Of a stretch of DNA of 64,000 nt, positions 40,718 to 52,651 are shown piece after piece. The notes beneath the pieces were generated by a model. That model was not told the DNA's origin, searched no databases, and worked only from the letters and a program-made list of their open reading frames with translations. The stretch comes from Auanema rhodensis (Eukaryota; Nematoda; Chromadorea; Rhabditida; Rhabditidae). The DNA lies in the NCBI GenBank assembly GCA_964057225.1, contig OZ059897.1:1860001-1924000 (forward strand). Direction: 5' to 3'. The first letter of the stretch is position 1. Every line of letters starts with the position of its first letter. The position numbers were made by a program, and so were the translations under genes.

Positions 40718-42121
40718 TCCCATGTACACTCAACATTGCTTCCAAAAACATTTTGACAAAAATTTTCCCGAAAAATTTCTAAATAATTTCACAAAAAGTA
40801 GATGTTTTTAGATTCCTTTTTTCAAGACGAATACGATGGACAATGTTTTTCAACGAAAAAATCATTTCTTCAGGGTGAAAATCGAGGATATAAGTGTGAA
40901 CATATATCAGTTGATATCTCGGTGCATTTTTAAGCTAACTCAAATCTGATAACACAGATCGACGCAGCTTAAAAATCCGCATCGAATGCACTATATTACA
41001 TTGAGAAACGCTCTATACAAAAATTAGTTATGATCGTTTGAAAAATAATGCATTAGTGTATGCTGAGTTCCCATGTACACTCAACATTGCTTCCAAAAAC
41101 ATTGTGACAAAAATTTTCCCGAAAAATTTCTAAATAATTTCACAAAAAGTAGGAGTTTTTAGATTTCTTTTTTCAAGGCAAAGACAATGGACAATGTTAT
41201 TCAACGAAAAAATTAATTCTTCAGGGTGAAAATCGAGGATATAAGTGTGAACCTATATCAGTTGATTACTCGGTGCATTTTTAAGCTAGCGCAAATCTGA
41301 TAACACAGATCAACGCAGCTTAAAAATCCGCATCGAATGCACTATACTACATTGAGAAACGCTCCATACAAAAATTAGTTATGATCGTTTGAAAAATAAT
41401 GCATTAGTGTATGTTGAGTTCCCATGTACACTCAACATTGCTTCCAAAAACATTTTGACAAAAATTTTCCCGAAAAATTTCTAAATAATTTCACAAAAAG
41501 TAGATGTTTTTAGATTTCTTTTTTCAAGACGAATACGATGGACAATGTTTTTCAACGAAAAAATCGTTTCTTCAGGGTGAAAATCGAGGATATAAGTGTG
41601 AACATATATCAGTTGATATCTCGGTGCATTTTTAAGCTAACTCAAATCTGATAACACAGATCGACGCAGCTTAAAAATCCGCATCGAATGCACTATACTA
41701 CATTGAGAAACGCTCTATACAAAAATTAGTTATGATCGTATGAAAAATAATGCATTAGTGTATGTTGAGTTCCCATGTACACTCAACATTGCTTCCAAAA
41801 ACATTTTGACAAAAATTTTCCCGAAAAATTTCTGAATAATTTCACAAAAAGTAGATGTTTTTAGATTCTTTTTTTCAAGACGAATACGATGGACAATGTT
41901 TTTCAACGAAAAAATCATTTCTTCAGGGTGAAAATCGAGGATATAAGTGTGAACATATATCAGTTGATATCTCGGTGCATTTTTAAGCTAACTCAAATCT
42001 GATAACACAGATCGACGCAGCTTAAAAATCCGCATCGAATGCACTATACTACATTGAGAAACGCTCTATACAAAAATTAGTTAAGATCGTTTGAAAAATA
42101 ATGCATTAGTGTATGCTGAGT
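40718..42121. repeat. Array segment n=117-120: linker units
   Basis: Four units separate two large duplications: S1 with ATATTAC (n=117), S5 with ACAATGG and CC at 296-297 (n=118), an S1-like unit with T98, AATCGTTTC and A321 (n=119), and S4 with GTTAAGATC (n=120). GTTAAGATC also marks n=134 and n=136, linking this segment to the next block. No gene is present. Confidence 0.8.
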
Positions 42122-43516
42122 TCCCATGTACACTCAACATTGCTTCCAAAAACATTGTGACAAAAATTTTCCCGAAAAATTTCTAAATAATTTCACAAAA
42201 AGTAGATGTTTTTAGATTCCTTTTTTCGAGGCAAAGACGATGGACAATGTTATTCAACGAAAAAATTAATTCTTCAGGGTGAAAATCGAGGATATAAGTG
42301 TGAACCTATATCAGTTGATATCTCGGTGCATTTTCAAGCTAGCGCAAATCTGATAACACAGATCGACGCAGCTTAAAAATCCGCATCGAATGCACTATAC
42401 TACATTGATAAACGCTTAATACAAAAATTAGTTATGATCGTTTGAAAAATAATGCATTAGTGTATGTTGAGTTCCCATGTACACTCAACATTGCTTCCAA
42501 AAACATTTTGACAAAAATTTTCCCGAAAAATTTCTAAATAATTTCACAAAAAGTAGATGTTTTTAGATTCCTTTTTTCAAGACGAAGACGATGGACAATG
42601 TTATTCAACGAAAAAATCATTTCTTCAGGGTGAAAATCGAGGATATAAGCGTGAACATATATCAGTTGATATCTCGGTGCATTTTTAAGCTAACTCAAAT
42701 CTGATAACACAGATCAACGCAGCTTAAAAATCCGCATCGACAGCACTATACTACATTGAGAAACGCTCTATACGAAAATTAGTTATGATCGTTTGAAAAA
42801 TAATGCATTAGTGTATGCTGAGTTCCCATGTACACTCAACATTGCTTCCAAAAACATTGTGACAAAAATTTTCCCGAAAAATTTCTAAATAATTTTACAA
42901 AAAGTAGATGTTTTTAGATTTCTTTTTTCAAGGCAAAGACGATGGACAATGTTATTCAACGAAAAAATTAATTCTTCAGGGTGAAAATCGAGGATATAAG
43001 TGTGAACCTATATCAGTTGATTACTCGGTGCATTTTTAAGCTAGCGCAAATCTGATAACACAGATCAACGCAGCTTAAAAATCCGCATCGAATGCACTAT
43101 ACTACAATGAGAAACGCTCTATACAAAAATTAGTTATGATCGTATGAAAAATAATGCATTAGTGTATGCTGAGTTCCCATGTACACTCAACATTGCTTCC
43201 AAAAACATTGTGACAAAAATTTTCCCGAAAAATTTCTAAATAATTTTACAAAAAGTAGATGTTTTTAGATTTCTTTTTTCAAGGCAAAGACGATGGACAA
43301 TGTTATTCAACGAAAAAATTAATTCTTCAGGGTGAAAATCGAGGATATAAGTGTGAACCTATATCAGTTGATTACTCGGTGCATTTTTAAGCTAGCGCAA
43401 ATCTGATAACACAGATCAACGCAGCTTAAAAATCCGCATCGAATGCACTATACTACAATGAGAAACGCTCTATACAAAAATTAGTTATGATCGTATGAAA
43501 AATAATGCATTAGTGT

Positions 43517-43544
43517 ATGTTGAGTTCCCATGTACACTCAACAT
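43517..43544. repeat. Junction hairpin, unit 343-351 plus 11-19 of next
   Basis: ATGTTGAGT and ACTCAACAT are perfect 9-bp arms around the ten-base loop TCCCATGTAC. The left arm is perfect only where the preceding unit has T346; units ending C346 (ATGCTGAGT) give one C-A mismatch. The choice of unit start is arbitrary, so this hairpin is 'junctional' only in the phase used here. Confidence 0.85.
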
Positions 43545-43567
43545 TGCTTCCAAAAACATTTTGACAA

Positions 43568-43586
43568 AAATTTTCCCGAAAAATTT
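43568..43586. repeat. A/T dyad, unit 43-61
   Basis: AAATTTT and AAAATTT are separated by CCCGA. The dyad is disrupted by G46 in S8 units, by T60G in n=9 and n=10, and its spacer is changed in units with A50 or A51. Confidence 0.75.
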
Positions 43587-43625
43587 CTAAATAATTTCAC
43601 AAAAAGTAGATGTTTTTAGATTCCT

Positions 43626-43665
43626 TTTTTCAAGACGAATACGATGGACAATGTTTTTCAACGAA
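43626..43665. repeat. Internal direct repeat, unit 101-114 and 129-140
   Basis: TTTTTCAAGACGAA and TTTTTCAACGAA repeat at a 28-bp offset, differing by two extra bases in the first copy. This is the only clear internal direct repeat I saw. The first copy is altered in S5 and S6 (GCAAAG), the second in S2 (T134), S3 (A138) and S5 (A131). Confidence 0.7.
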
Positions 43666-43711
43666 AAAATCATTTCTTCAGGGTGAAAATCGAGGATATA
43701 AGTGTGAACAT

Positions 43712-43725
43712 ATATCAGTTGATAT
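43712..43725. repeat. 14-bp dyad, unit 187-200
   Basis: ATATCA and TGATAT flank a two-base GT spacer. The dyad is intact in units with AT at 199-200. It is shortened to ATCA/TGAT in S5 units, where 199-200 is TA. It lies 8 bp upstream of the large nested dyad. Confidence 0.85.
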
Positions 43726-43733
43726 CTCGGTGC

Positions 43734-43784
43734 ATTTTTAAGCTAACTCAAATCTGATAACACAGATCGACGCAGCTTAAAAAT
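43734..43784. repeat. Nested inverted repeat, unit 209-259 (shown in n=125)
   Basis: The outer arms ATTTTTAAGCT (209-219) and AGCTTAAAAAT (249-259) are perfectly complementary over 11 bp. Inside them, ATCTG (227-231) and CAGAT (238-242) pair around a six-base loop, ATAACA. The outer stem can extend by three more pairs (one a G-T) past a C-C mismatch. The element is present once per unit. It could extrude as a cruciform in DNA or fold as a stem-loop in RNA; both are inferences. Subtypes add mismatches: T218 in S3 (G-U tolerated in RNA), C214 in S6 and S7, C255 in S7. Confidence 0.9.
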
Positions 43785-43853
43785 CCGCATCGAATGCACT
43801 ATACTACATTGAGAAACGCTCTATACAAAAATTAGTTATGATCGTTTGAAAAA

Positions 43854-43863
43854 TAATGCATTA
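43854..43863. repeat. 10-bp perfect palindrome TAATGCATTA, unit 329-338
   Basis: This is a perfect palindrome with no spacer, conserved in nearly every unit. I noticed it broken only in n=2 (near 674-690, with the single-base insertion) and in n=13, which reads GATGCATTA. Confidence 0.9.
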
Positions 43864-46800
43864 GTGTATGCTGAGTTCCCATGTACACTCAACATTGCTT
43901 CCAAAAACATTGTGACAAAAATTTTCACGAAAAATTTCTAAATAATTTCACAAAAAGTAGGAGTTTTTAGATTTCTTTTTTCAAGGCAAAGACGATGGAC
44001 AATGTTATTCAACGAAAAAATTAATTCTTCAGGGTGAAAATCGAGGATATAAGTGTGAACCTATATCAGTTGATTACTCGGTGCATTTTTAAGCTAGCGC
44101 AAATCTGATAACACAGATCGACGCAGCTTAAAAATCCGCATCGAATGCACTATACTACATTGAGAAACGCTCTATACAAAAATTAGTTATGATCGTATGA
44201 AAAATAATGCATTAGTGTATGTTGAGTTCCCATGTACACTCAACATTGCTTCCAAAAACATTTTGACAAAAATTTTCCCGAAAAATTTCTAAATAATTTC
44301 ACAAAAAGTAGATGTTTTTAGATTCCTTTTTTCAAGACGAATACGATGGACAATGTTTTTCAACGAAAAAATCATTTCTTCAGGGTGAAAATCGAGGATA
44401 TAAGTGTGAACATATATCAGTTGATATCTCGGTGCATTTTTAAGCTAACTCAAATCTGATAACACAGATCGACGCAGCTTAAAAATCCGCATCGAATGCA
44501 CTATACTACATTGAGAAACGCTCTATACAAAAATTAGTTATGATCGTTTGAAAAATAATGCATTAGTGTATGCTGAGTTCCCATGTACACTCAACATTGC
44601 TTCCAAAAACATTGTGACAAAAATTTTCCCGAAAAATTTCTAAATAATTTCACAAAAAGTAGGAGTTTTTAGATTTCTTTTTTCAAGGCAAAGACGATGG
44701 ACAATGTTATTCAACGAAAAAATTAATTCTTCAGGGTGAAAATCGAGGATATAAGTGTGAACCTATATCAGTTGATTACTCGGTGCATTTTTAAGCTAGC
44801 GCAAATCTGATAACACAGATCGACGCAGCTTAAAAATCCGCATCGAATGCACTATACTACATTGAGAAACGCTCTATACAAAAATTAGTTATGATCGTTT
44901 GAAAAATAATGCATTAGTGTATGTTGAGTTCCCATGTACACTCAACATTGCTTCCAAAAACATTTTGACAAAAATTTTCCCGAAAAATTTCTAAATAATT
45001 TCACAAAAAGTAGATGTTTTTAGATTCCTTTTTTCAAGACGAATACGATGGACAATGTTTGTTAACGAAAAAATCATTTCTTCAGGGTGAAAATCGAGGA
45101 TATAAGTGTGAACATATATCAGTTGATATCTCGGTGCATTTTTAAGCTAACTCAAATCTGATAACACAGATCGACGCAGCTTAAAAATCCGCATCGAATG
45201 CACTATACTACATTGAGAAACGCTCTATACAAAAATTAGTTATGATCGTTTGAAAAATAATGCATTAGTGTATGCTGAGTTCCCATGTACACTCAACATT
45301 GCTTCCAAAAACATTTTGACAAAAATTTTCCCGAAAAATTTCTAAATAATTTCACAAAAAGTAGATGTTTTTAGATTCCTTTTTTCAAGACGAATACGAT
45401 GGACAATGTTTTTCAACAAAAAAATCATTTCTTCAGGGTGAAAATCGAGGATATAAGTGTGAACATATATCAGTTGATATCTCGGTGCATTTTTAAGTTA
45501 ACTCAAATCTGATAACACAGATCAACGCAGCTTAAAAATCCGCATCGAATGCACTATACTACATTGAGAAACGCTTTATACAAAAATTAGTTATGATCGT
45601 ATGAAAAATAATGCATTAGTGTATGTTGAGTTCCCATGTACACTCAACATTGCTTCCAAAAACATTTTGACAAAAATTTTCCCGAAAAATTTCTAAATAA
45701 TTTCACAAAAAGTAGATGTTTTTAGATTCCTTTTTTCAAGACGAATACGATGGACAATGTTTTTCAACGAAAAAATCATTTCTTCAGGGTGAAAATCGAG
45801 GATATAAGTGTGAACATATATCAGTTGATATCTCGGTGCATTTTTAAGCTAACTCAAATCTGATAACACAGATCGACGCAGCTTAAAAATCCGCATCGAA
45901 TGCACTATACTACATTGAGAAACGCTCTATACAAAAATTAGTTATGATCGTTTGAAAAATAATGCATTAGTGTATGCTGAGTTCCCATGTACACTCAACA
46001 TTGCTTCCAAAAACATTGTGACAAAAATTTTACCGAAAAATTTCTAAATAATTTCACAAAAAGTAGATGTTTTTAGATTCCTTTTTTCAAGACGAATACG
46101 ATGGACAATGTTTTTCAACGAAAAAATCATTTCTTCAGGGTGAAAATCGAGGATATAAGTGTGAACCTATATCAGTTGATATCTCGGTGCATTTTTAAGT
46201 TAACTCAAATCTGATAACACAGATCGACGCAGCTTAAAAATCCGCATCGAATGCACTATACTACATTGAGAAACGCTCTATACAAAAATTAGTTATGATC
46301 GTTTGAAAAATAATGCATTAGTGTATGCTGAGTTCCCATGTACACTCAACATTGCTTCCAAAAACATTTTGACAAAAATTTTCCCGAAAAATTTCTAAAT
46401 AATTTCACAAAAAGTAGATGTTTTTAGATTCCTTTTTTCAAGACGAATACGATGGACAATGTTTTTCAACGAAAAAATCATTTCTTCAGGGTGAAAATCG
46501 AGGATATAAGTGTGAACATATATCAGTTGATATCTCGGTGCATTTTTAAGCTAACTCAAATCTGATAACACAGATCGACGCAGCTTAAAAATCCGCATCG
46601 AATGCACTATACTACATTGAGAAACGCTTTATACAAAAATTAGTTATGATCGTATGAAAAATAATGCATTAGTGTATGTTGAGTTCCCATGTACACTCAA
46701 CATTGCTTCCAAAAACATTTTGACAAAAATTTTCCCGAAAAATTTCTAAATAATTTCACAAAAAGTAGATGTTTTTAGATTCCTTTTTTCAAGACGAATA

Positions 46801-47035
46801 CGATGGACAATGTTTTTCAACGAAAAAATCATTTCTTCAGGGTGAAAATCGAGGATATAAGTGTGAACATATATCAGTTGATATCTCGGTGCATTTTTAA
46901 GCTAACTCAAATCTGATAACACAGATCGACGCAGCTTAAAAATCCGCATCGAATGCACTATACTACATTGAGAAACGCTCTATACAAAAATTAGTTAAGA
47001 TCGTTTGAAAAATAATGCATTAGTGTATGCTGAGT

Positions 47036-47737
47036 TCCCATGTACACTCAACATTGCTTCCAAAAACATTGTGACAAAAATTTTCCCGAAAAATTTCTAA
47101 ATAATTTCACAAAAAGTAGATGTTTTTAGATTCCTTTTTTCAAGACGAATACGATGGACAATGTTTTTCAACGAAAAAATCATTTCTTCAGGGTGAAAAT
47201 CGAGGATATAAGTGTGAACATATATCAGTTGATATCTCGGTGCATTTTTAAGCTAACTCAAATCTGATAACACAGATCGACGCAGCTTAAAAATCCGCAT
47301 CGAATGCACTATACTACATTGAGAAACGCTTTATACAAAAATTAGTTATGATCGTATGAAAAATAATGCATTAGTGTATGTTGAGTTCCCATGTACACTC
47401 AACATTGCTTCCAAAAACATTTTGACAAAAATTTTCCCGAAAAATTTCTAAATAATTTCACAAAAAGTAGATGTTTTTAGATTCCTTTTTTCAAGACGAA
47501 TACGATGGACAATGTTTTTCAACGAAAAAATCATTTCTTCAGGGTGAAAATCGAGGATATAAGTGTGAACATATATCAGTTGATATCTCGGTGCATTTTT
47601 AAGCTAACTCAAATCTGATAACACAGATCGACGCAGCTTAAAAATCCGCATCGAATGCACTATGCTACATTGAGAAACGCTCTATACAAAAATTAGTTAA
47701 GATCGTTTGAAAAATAATGCATTAGTGTATGCTGAGT
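47036..47737. repeat. Array segment n=135-136: spacer pair
   Basis: Two S1-like units lie between the two 14-unit copies. They resemble n=133-134: the first ends with T296 and A321, the second has GTTAAGATC. n=136 has the private TATGCTAC. No gene is present. Confidence 0.8.
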
Positions 47738-50700
47738 TCCCATGTACACTCAACATTGCTTCCAAAAACATTGTGACAAAAATTTTCCCGAAAAATTTCT
47801 AAATAATTTCACAAAAAGTAGATGTTTTTAGATTCCTTTTTTCAAGGCAAAGACGATGGACAATGTTATTCAACGAAAAAATTAATTCTTCAGGGTGAAA
47901 ATCGAGGATATAAGTGTGAACCTATATCAGTTGATATCTCGGTGCATTTTCAAGCTAGCGCAAATCTGATAACACAGATCGACGCAGCTTAAAAATCCGC
48001 ATCGAATGCACTATACTACATTGATAAACGCTTAATACAAAAATTAGTTATGATCGTTTGAAAAATAATGCATTAGTGTATGCTGAGTTCCCATGTACAC
48101 TCAACATTGCTTCCAAAAACATTGTGACAAAAATTTTCCCGAAAAATTTCTAAATAATTTTACAAAAAGTAGATGTTTTTAGATTTCTTTTTTCAAGGCA
48201 AAGACGATGGACAATGTTATTCAACGAAAAAATTAATTCTTCAGGGTGAAAATCGAGGATATAAGTGTGAACCTATATCAGTTGATTACTCGGTGCATTT
48301 TTAAGCTAGCGCAAATCTGATAACACAGATCAACGCAGCTTAAAAATCCGCATCGAATGCACTATACTACAATGAGAAACGCTCTATACAAAAATTAGTT
48401 ATGATCGTATGAAAAATAATGCATTAGTGTATGCTGAGTTCCCATGTACACTCAACATTGCTTCCAAAAACATTGTGACAAAAATATTCCCGAAAAATTT
48501 CTAAATAATTTTACAAAAAGTAGATGTTTTTAGATTTCTTTTTTCAAGGCAAAGACGATGGACAATGTTATTCAACGAAAAAATTAATTCTTCAGGGTGA
48601 AAATCGAGGATATAAGTGTGAACCTATATCAGTTGATTACTCGGTGCATTTTTAAGCTAGCGCAAATCTGATAACACAGATCAACGCAGCTTAAAAATCC
48701 GCATCGAATGCACTATACTACAATGAGAAACGCTCTATACAAAAATTAGTTATGATCGTATGAAAAATAATGCATTAGTGTATGTTGAGTTCCCATGTAC
48801 ACTCAACATTGCTTCCAAAAACATTTTGACAAAAATTTTCCCGAAAAATTTCTAAATAATTTCACAAAAAGTAGATGTTTTTAGATTCCTTTTTTCAAGA
48901 CGAATACGATGGACAATGTTTTTCAACGAAAAAATCATTTCTTCAGGGTGAAAATCGAGGATATAAGTGTGAACATATATCAGTTGATATCTCGGTGCAT
49001 TTTTAAGCTAACTCAAATCTGATAACACAGATCGACGCAGCTTAAAAATCCGCATCGAATGCACTATACTACATTGAGAAACGCTCTATACAAAAATTAG
49101 TTATGATCGTTTGAAAAATAATGCATTAGTGTATGCTGAGTTCCCATGTACACTCAACATTGCTTCCAAAAACATTGTGACAAAAATTTTCACGAAAAAT
49201 TTCTAAATAATTTCACAAAAAGTAGGAGTTTTTAGATTTCTTTTTTCAAGGCAAAGACGATGGACAATGTTATTCAACGAAAAAATTAATTCTTCAGGGT
49301 GAAAATCGAGGATATAAGTGTGAACCTATATCAGTTGATTACTCGGTGCATTTTTAAGCTAGCGCAAATCTGATAACACAGATCGACGCAGCTTAAAAAT
49401 CCGCATCGAATGCACTATACTACATTGAGAAACGCTCTATACAAAAATTAGTTATGATCGTTTGAAAAATAATGCATTAGTGTATGCTGAGTTCCCATGT
49501 ACACTCAACATTGCTTCCAAAAACATTGTGACAAAAATTTTCACGAAAAATTTCTAAATAATTTCACAAAAAGTAGGAGTTTTTAGATTTCTTTTTTCAA
49601 GGCAAAGACGATGGACAATGTTATTCAACGAAAAAATTAATTCTTCAGGGTGAAAATCGAGGATATAAGTGTGAACCTATATCAGTTGATTACTCGGTGC
49701 ATTTTTAAGCTAGCGCAAATCTGATAACACAGATCGACGCAGCTTAAAAATCCGCATCGAATGCACTATACTACATTGAGAAACGCTCTATACAAAAATT
49801 AGTTATGATCGTATGAAAAATAATGCATTAGTGTATGTTGAGTTCCCATGTACACTCAACATTGCTTCCAAAAACATTTTGACAAAAATTTTCCCGAAAA
49901 ATTTCTAAATAATTTCACAAAAAGTAAATGTTTTTAGATTCCTTTTTTCAAGACGAATACGATGGACAATGTTTTTCAACGAAAAAATCATTTCTTCAGG
50001 GTGAAAATCGAGGATATAAGTGTGAACATATATCAGTTGATATCTCGGTGCATTTTTAAGCTAACTCAAATCTGATAACACAGATCGACGCAGCTTAAAA
50101 ATCCGCATCGAATGCACTATACTACATTGAGAAACGCTCTATACAAAAATTAGTTATGATCGTTTGAAAAATAATGCATTAGTGTATGCTGAGTTCCGAT
50201 GTACACTCAACATTGCTTCCAAAAACATTGTGACAAAAATTTTCCCGAAAAATTTCTAAATAATTTCACAAAAAGTAGGAGTTTTTAGATTTCTTTTTTC
50301 AAGGCAAAGACGATGGACAATGTTATTCAACGAAAAAATTAATTCTTCAGGGTGAAAATCGAGGATATAAGTGTGAACCTATATCAGTTGATTACTCGGT
50401 GCATTTTTAAGCTAGCGCAAATCTGATAACACAGATCGACGCAGCTTAAAAATCCGCATCGAATGCACTATACTACATTGAGAAACGCTCTATACAAAAA
50501 TTAGTTATGATCGTTTGAAAAATAATGCATTAGTGTATGTTGAGTTCCCATGTACACTCAACATTGCTTCCAAAAACATTTTGACAAAAATTTTCCCGAA
50601 AAATTTCTAAATAATTTCACAAAAAGTAGATGTTTTTAGATTCCTTTTTTCAAGACGAATACGATGGACAATGTTTGTTAACGAAAAAATCATTTCTTCA

Positions 50701-52651
50701 GGGTGAAAATCGAGGATATAAGTGTGAACATATATCAGTTGATATCTCGGTGCATTTTTAAGCTAACTCAAATCTGATAACACAGATCGACGCAGCTTAA
50801 AAATCCGCATCGAATGCACTATACTACATTGAGAAACGCTCTATACAAAAATTAGTTATGATCGTTTGAAAAATAATGCATTAGTGTATGCTGAGTTCCC
50901 ATGTACACTCAACATTGCTTCCAAAAACATTTTGACAAAAATTTTCCCGAAAAATTTCTAAATAATTTCACAAAAAGTAGATGTTTTTAGATTCCTTTTT
51001 TCAAGACGAATACGATGGACAATGTTTTTCAACAAAAAAATCATTTCTTCAGGGTGAAAATCGAGGATATAAGTGTGAACATATATCAGTTGATATCTCG
51101 GTGCATTTTTAAGTTAACTCAAATCTGATAACACAGATCAACGCAGCTTAAAAATCCGCATCGAATGCACTATACTACATTGAGAAACGCTTTATACAAA
51201 AATTAGTTATGATCGTATGAAAAATAATGCATTAGTGTATGTTGAGTTCCCATGTACACTCAACATTGCTTCCAAAAACATTTTGACAAAAATTTTCCCG
51301 AAAAATTTCTAAATAATTTCACAAAAAGTAGATGTTTTTAGATTCCTTTTTTCAAGACGAATACGATGGACAATGTTTTTCAACGAAAAAATCATTTCTT
51401 CAGGGTGAAAATCGAGGATATAAGTGTGAACATATATCAGTTGATATCTCGGTGCATTTTTAAGCTAACTCAAATCTGATAACACAGATCGACGCAGCTT
51501 AAAAATCCGCATCGAATGCACTATACTACATTGAGAAACGCTCTATACAAAAATTAGTTATGATCGTTTGAAAAATAATGCATTAGTGTATGCTGAGTTC
51601 CCATGTACACTCAACATTGCTTCCAAAAACATTGTGACAAAAATTTTACCGAAAAATTTCTAAATAATTTCACAAAAAGTAGATGTTTTTAGATTCCTTT
51701 TTTCAAGACGAATACGATGGACAATGTTTTTCAACGAAAAAATCATTTCTTCAGGGTGAAAATCGAGGATATAAGTGTGAACATATATCAGTTGATATCT
51801 CGGTGCATTTTTAAGCTAACTCAAATCTGATAACACAGATCGACGCAGCTTAAAAATCCGCATCGAATGCACTATACTACATTGAGAAACGCTCTATACA
51901 AAAATTAGTTATGATCGTTTGAAAAATAATGCATTAGTGTATGCTGAGTTCCCATGTACACTCAACATTGCTTCCAAAAACATTTTGACAAAAATTTTCC
52001 CGAAAAATTTCTAAATAATTTCACAAAAAGTAGATGTTTTTAGATTCCTTTTTTCAAGACGAATACGATGGACAATGTTTTTCAACGAAAAAATCATTTC
52101 TTCAGGGTGAAAATCGAGGATATAAGTGTGAACATATATCAGTTGATATCTCGGTGCATTTTCAAGCTAACTCAAATCTGATAACACAGATCGACGCAGC
52201 TTAAAAATCCGCATCGAATGCACTATACTACATTGAGAAACGCTTTATACAAAAATTAGTTATGATCGTATGAAAAATAATGCATTAGTGTATGTTGAGT
52301 TCCCATGTACACTCAACATTGCTTCCAAAAACATTTTGACAAAAATTTTCCCGAAAAATTTCTAAATAATTTCACAAAAAGTAGATGTTTTTAGATTCCT
52401 TTTTTCAAGACGAATACGATGGACAATGTTTTTCAACGAAAAAATCATTTCTTCAGGGTGAAAATCGAGGATATAAGTGTGAACATATATCAGTTGATAT
52501 CTCGGTGCATTTTTAAGCTAACTCAAATCTGATAACACAGATCGACGCAGCTTAAAAATCCGCATCGAATGCACTATACTACATTGAGAAACGCTCTATA
52601 CAAAAATTAGTTATGATCGTTTGAAAAATAATGCATTAGTGTATGCTGAGT
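47738..52651. repeat. 14-unit block, copy 2 (n=137-150)
   Basis: This copy lies 5,616 bp (16 units) from copy 1. The counterpart of n=122 is missing, so n=138 matches n=123 at 15 units, and the A51 S5 unit is doubled (n=141-142), which restores the 16-unit offset. Private changes include AAAATATTCCC (n=139), GTAAATG (n=143), TTCCGATG (n=144) and C214 (n=149). It has more differences than the 12-unit pair, so it looks older. Confidence 0.85.

Larger units (their letters stand above)
43526..43876. repeat. Satellite unit, reference subtype S1 (n=125)
   Basis: This is a good representative of the basic unit. Key states in unit coordinates: T36, T46, A64, AT at 85-86, CC at 98-99, ACGAAT at 110-115, TTTCAACG at 131-138, CAT at 146-148, A185, AT at 199-200, CTAACT at 218-223, G244, A255, A264, CT at 296-297, T321, C346. 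Close relatives include n=27 (9128-9478), n=127 (44228-44578), n=131 (45632-45982) and n=143. It has no long open frame on either strand. It shows every dyad listed for this array, and unit coordinate p corresponds to window position 43525+p. Confidence 0.9.
42122..47035. repeat. 14-unit block, copy 1 (n=121-134)
   Basis: The block begins with S6 (T288) at n=121, then n=122 (a unit with the private CATCGACAG and ATAAGCG), two S5 units with T73 (n=123-124), S5 with A51 (n=126), a TTTGTTAACG unit (n=129), S3 with A264 (n=130) and a unit with A50 (n=132). The markers T73, A51, TTTGTTAACG and A50 recur in the same order in 47738-52651. Confidence 0.85.

Noticed and set aside
43611-43630. Yeast-type ARS consensus in the T-rich stretch
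   Set aside because: S5 units come within two mismatches of the 11-bp consensus, which is expected by chance in 69% A+T DNA.
43650-43666. CENP-B-box-like motif on the minus strand (TTTCGTTGAAAAACATT)
   Set aside because: It shares TTTCGTTG and one A with the box but lacks the CGGG part of the core (only 5 of 9 core bases match). A138 also destroys the CpG in S3 units.
43753-43773. Hammerhead ribozyme core, suggested by CTGATAA near the inner hairpin
   Set aside because: The conserved core is CTGANGA; here it is CTGATAA, and I could not place stems II and III with the required GAAA. Some satellites do carry hammerheads, so a covariance-model search would settle it.
43765-43773. RNA polymerase III B-box-like GATCGACGC (unit 240-248)
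   Set aside because: It fits the loose pattern GWTCRANNC, and the A244 variant fits too, but I found no convincing A box at the right distance. A nine-base degenerate match is weak.
43821-43840. TATA-like promoters (CTATACAAAA and GATATAAG)
   Set aside because: Short A+T-rich matches are frequent here and no start, downstream gene or paired element supports a promoter.
43526-43876. Unit as an old dimer of a roughly 175-bp monomer
   Set aside because: Comparing the two halves by eye shows no alignment; the only internal direct repeat is the short one at a 28-bp offset.
43526-43876. Drosophila 359-bp (1.688) or beetle ~360-bp satellite by unit length
   Set aside because: Only the length is similar. 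I see no sequence features that let me assign it to either family.
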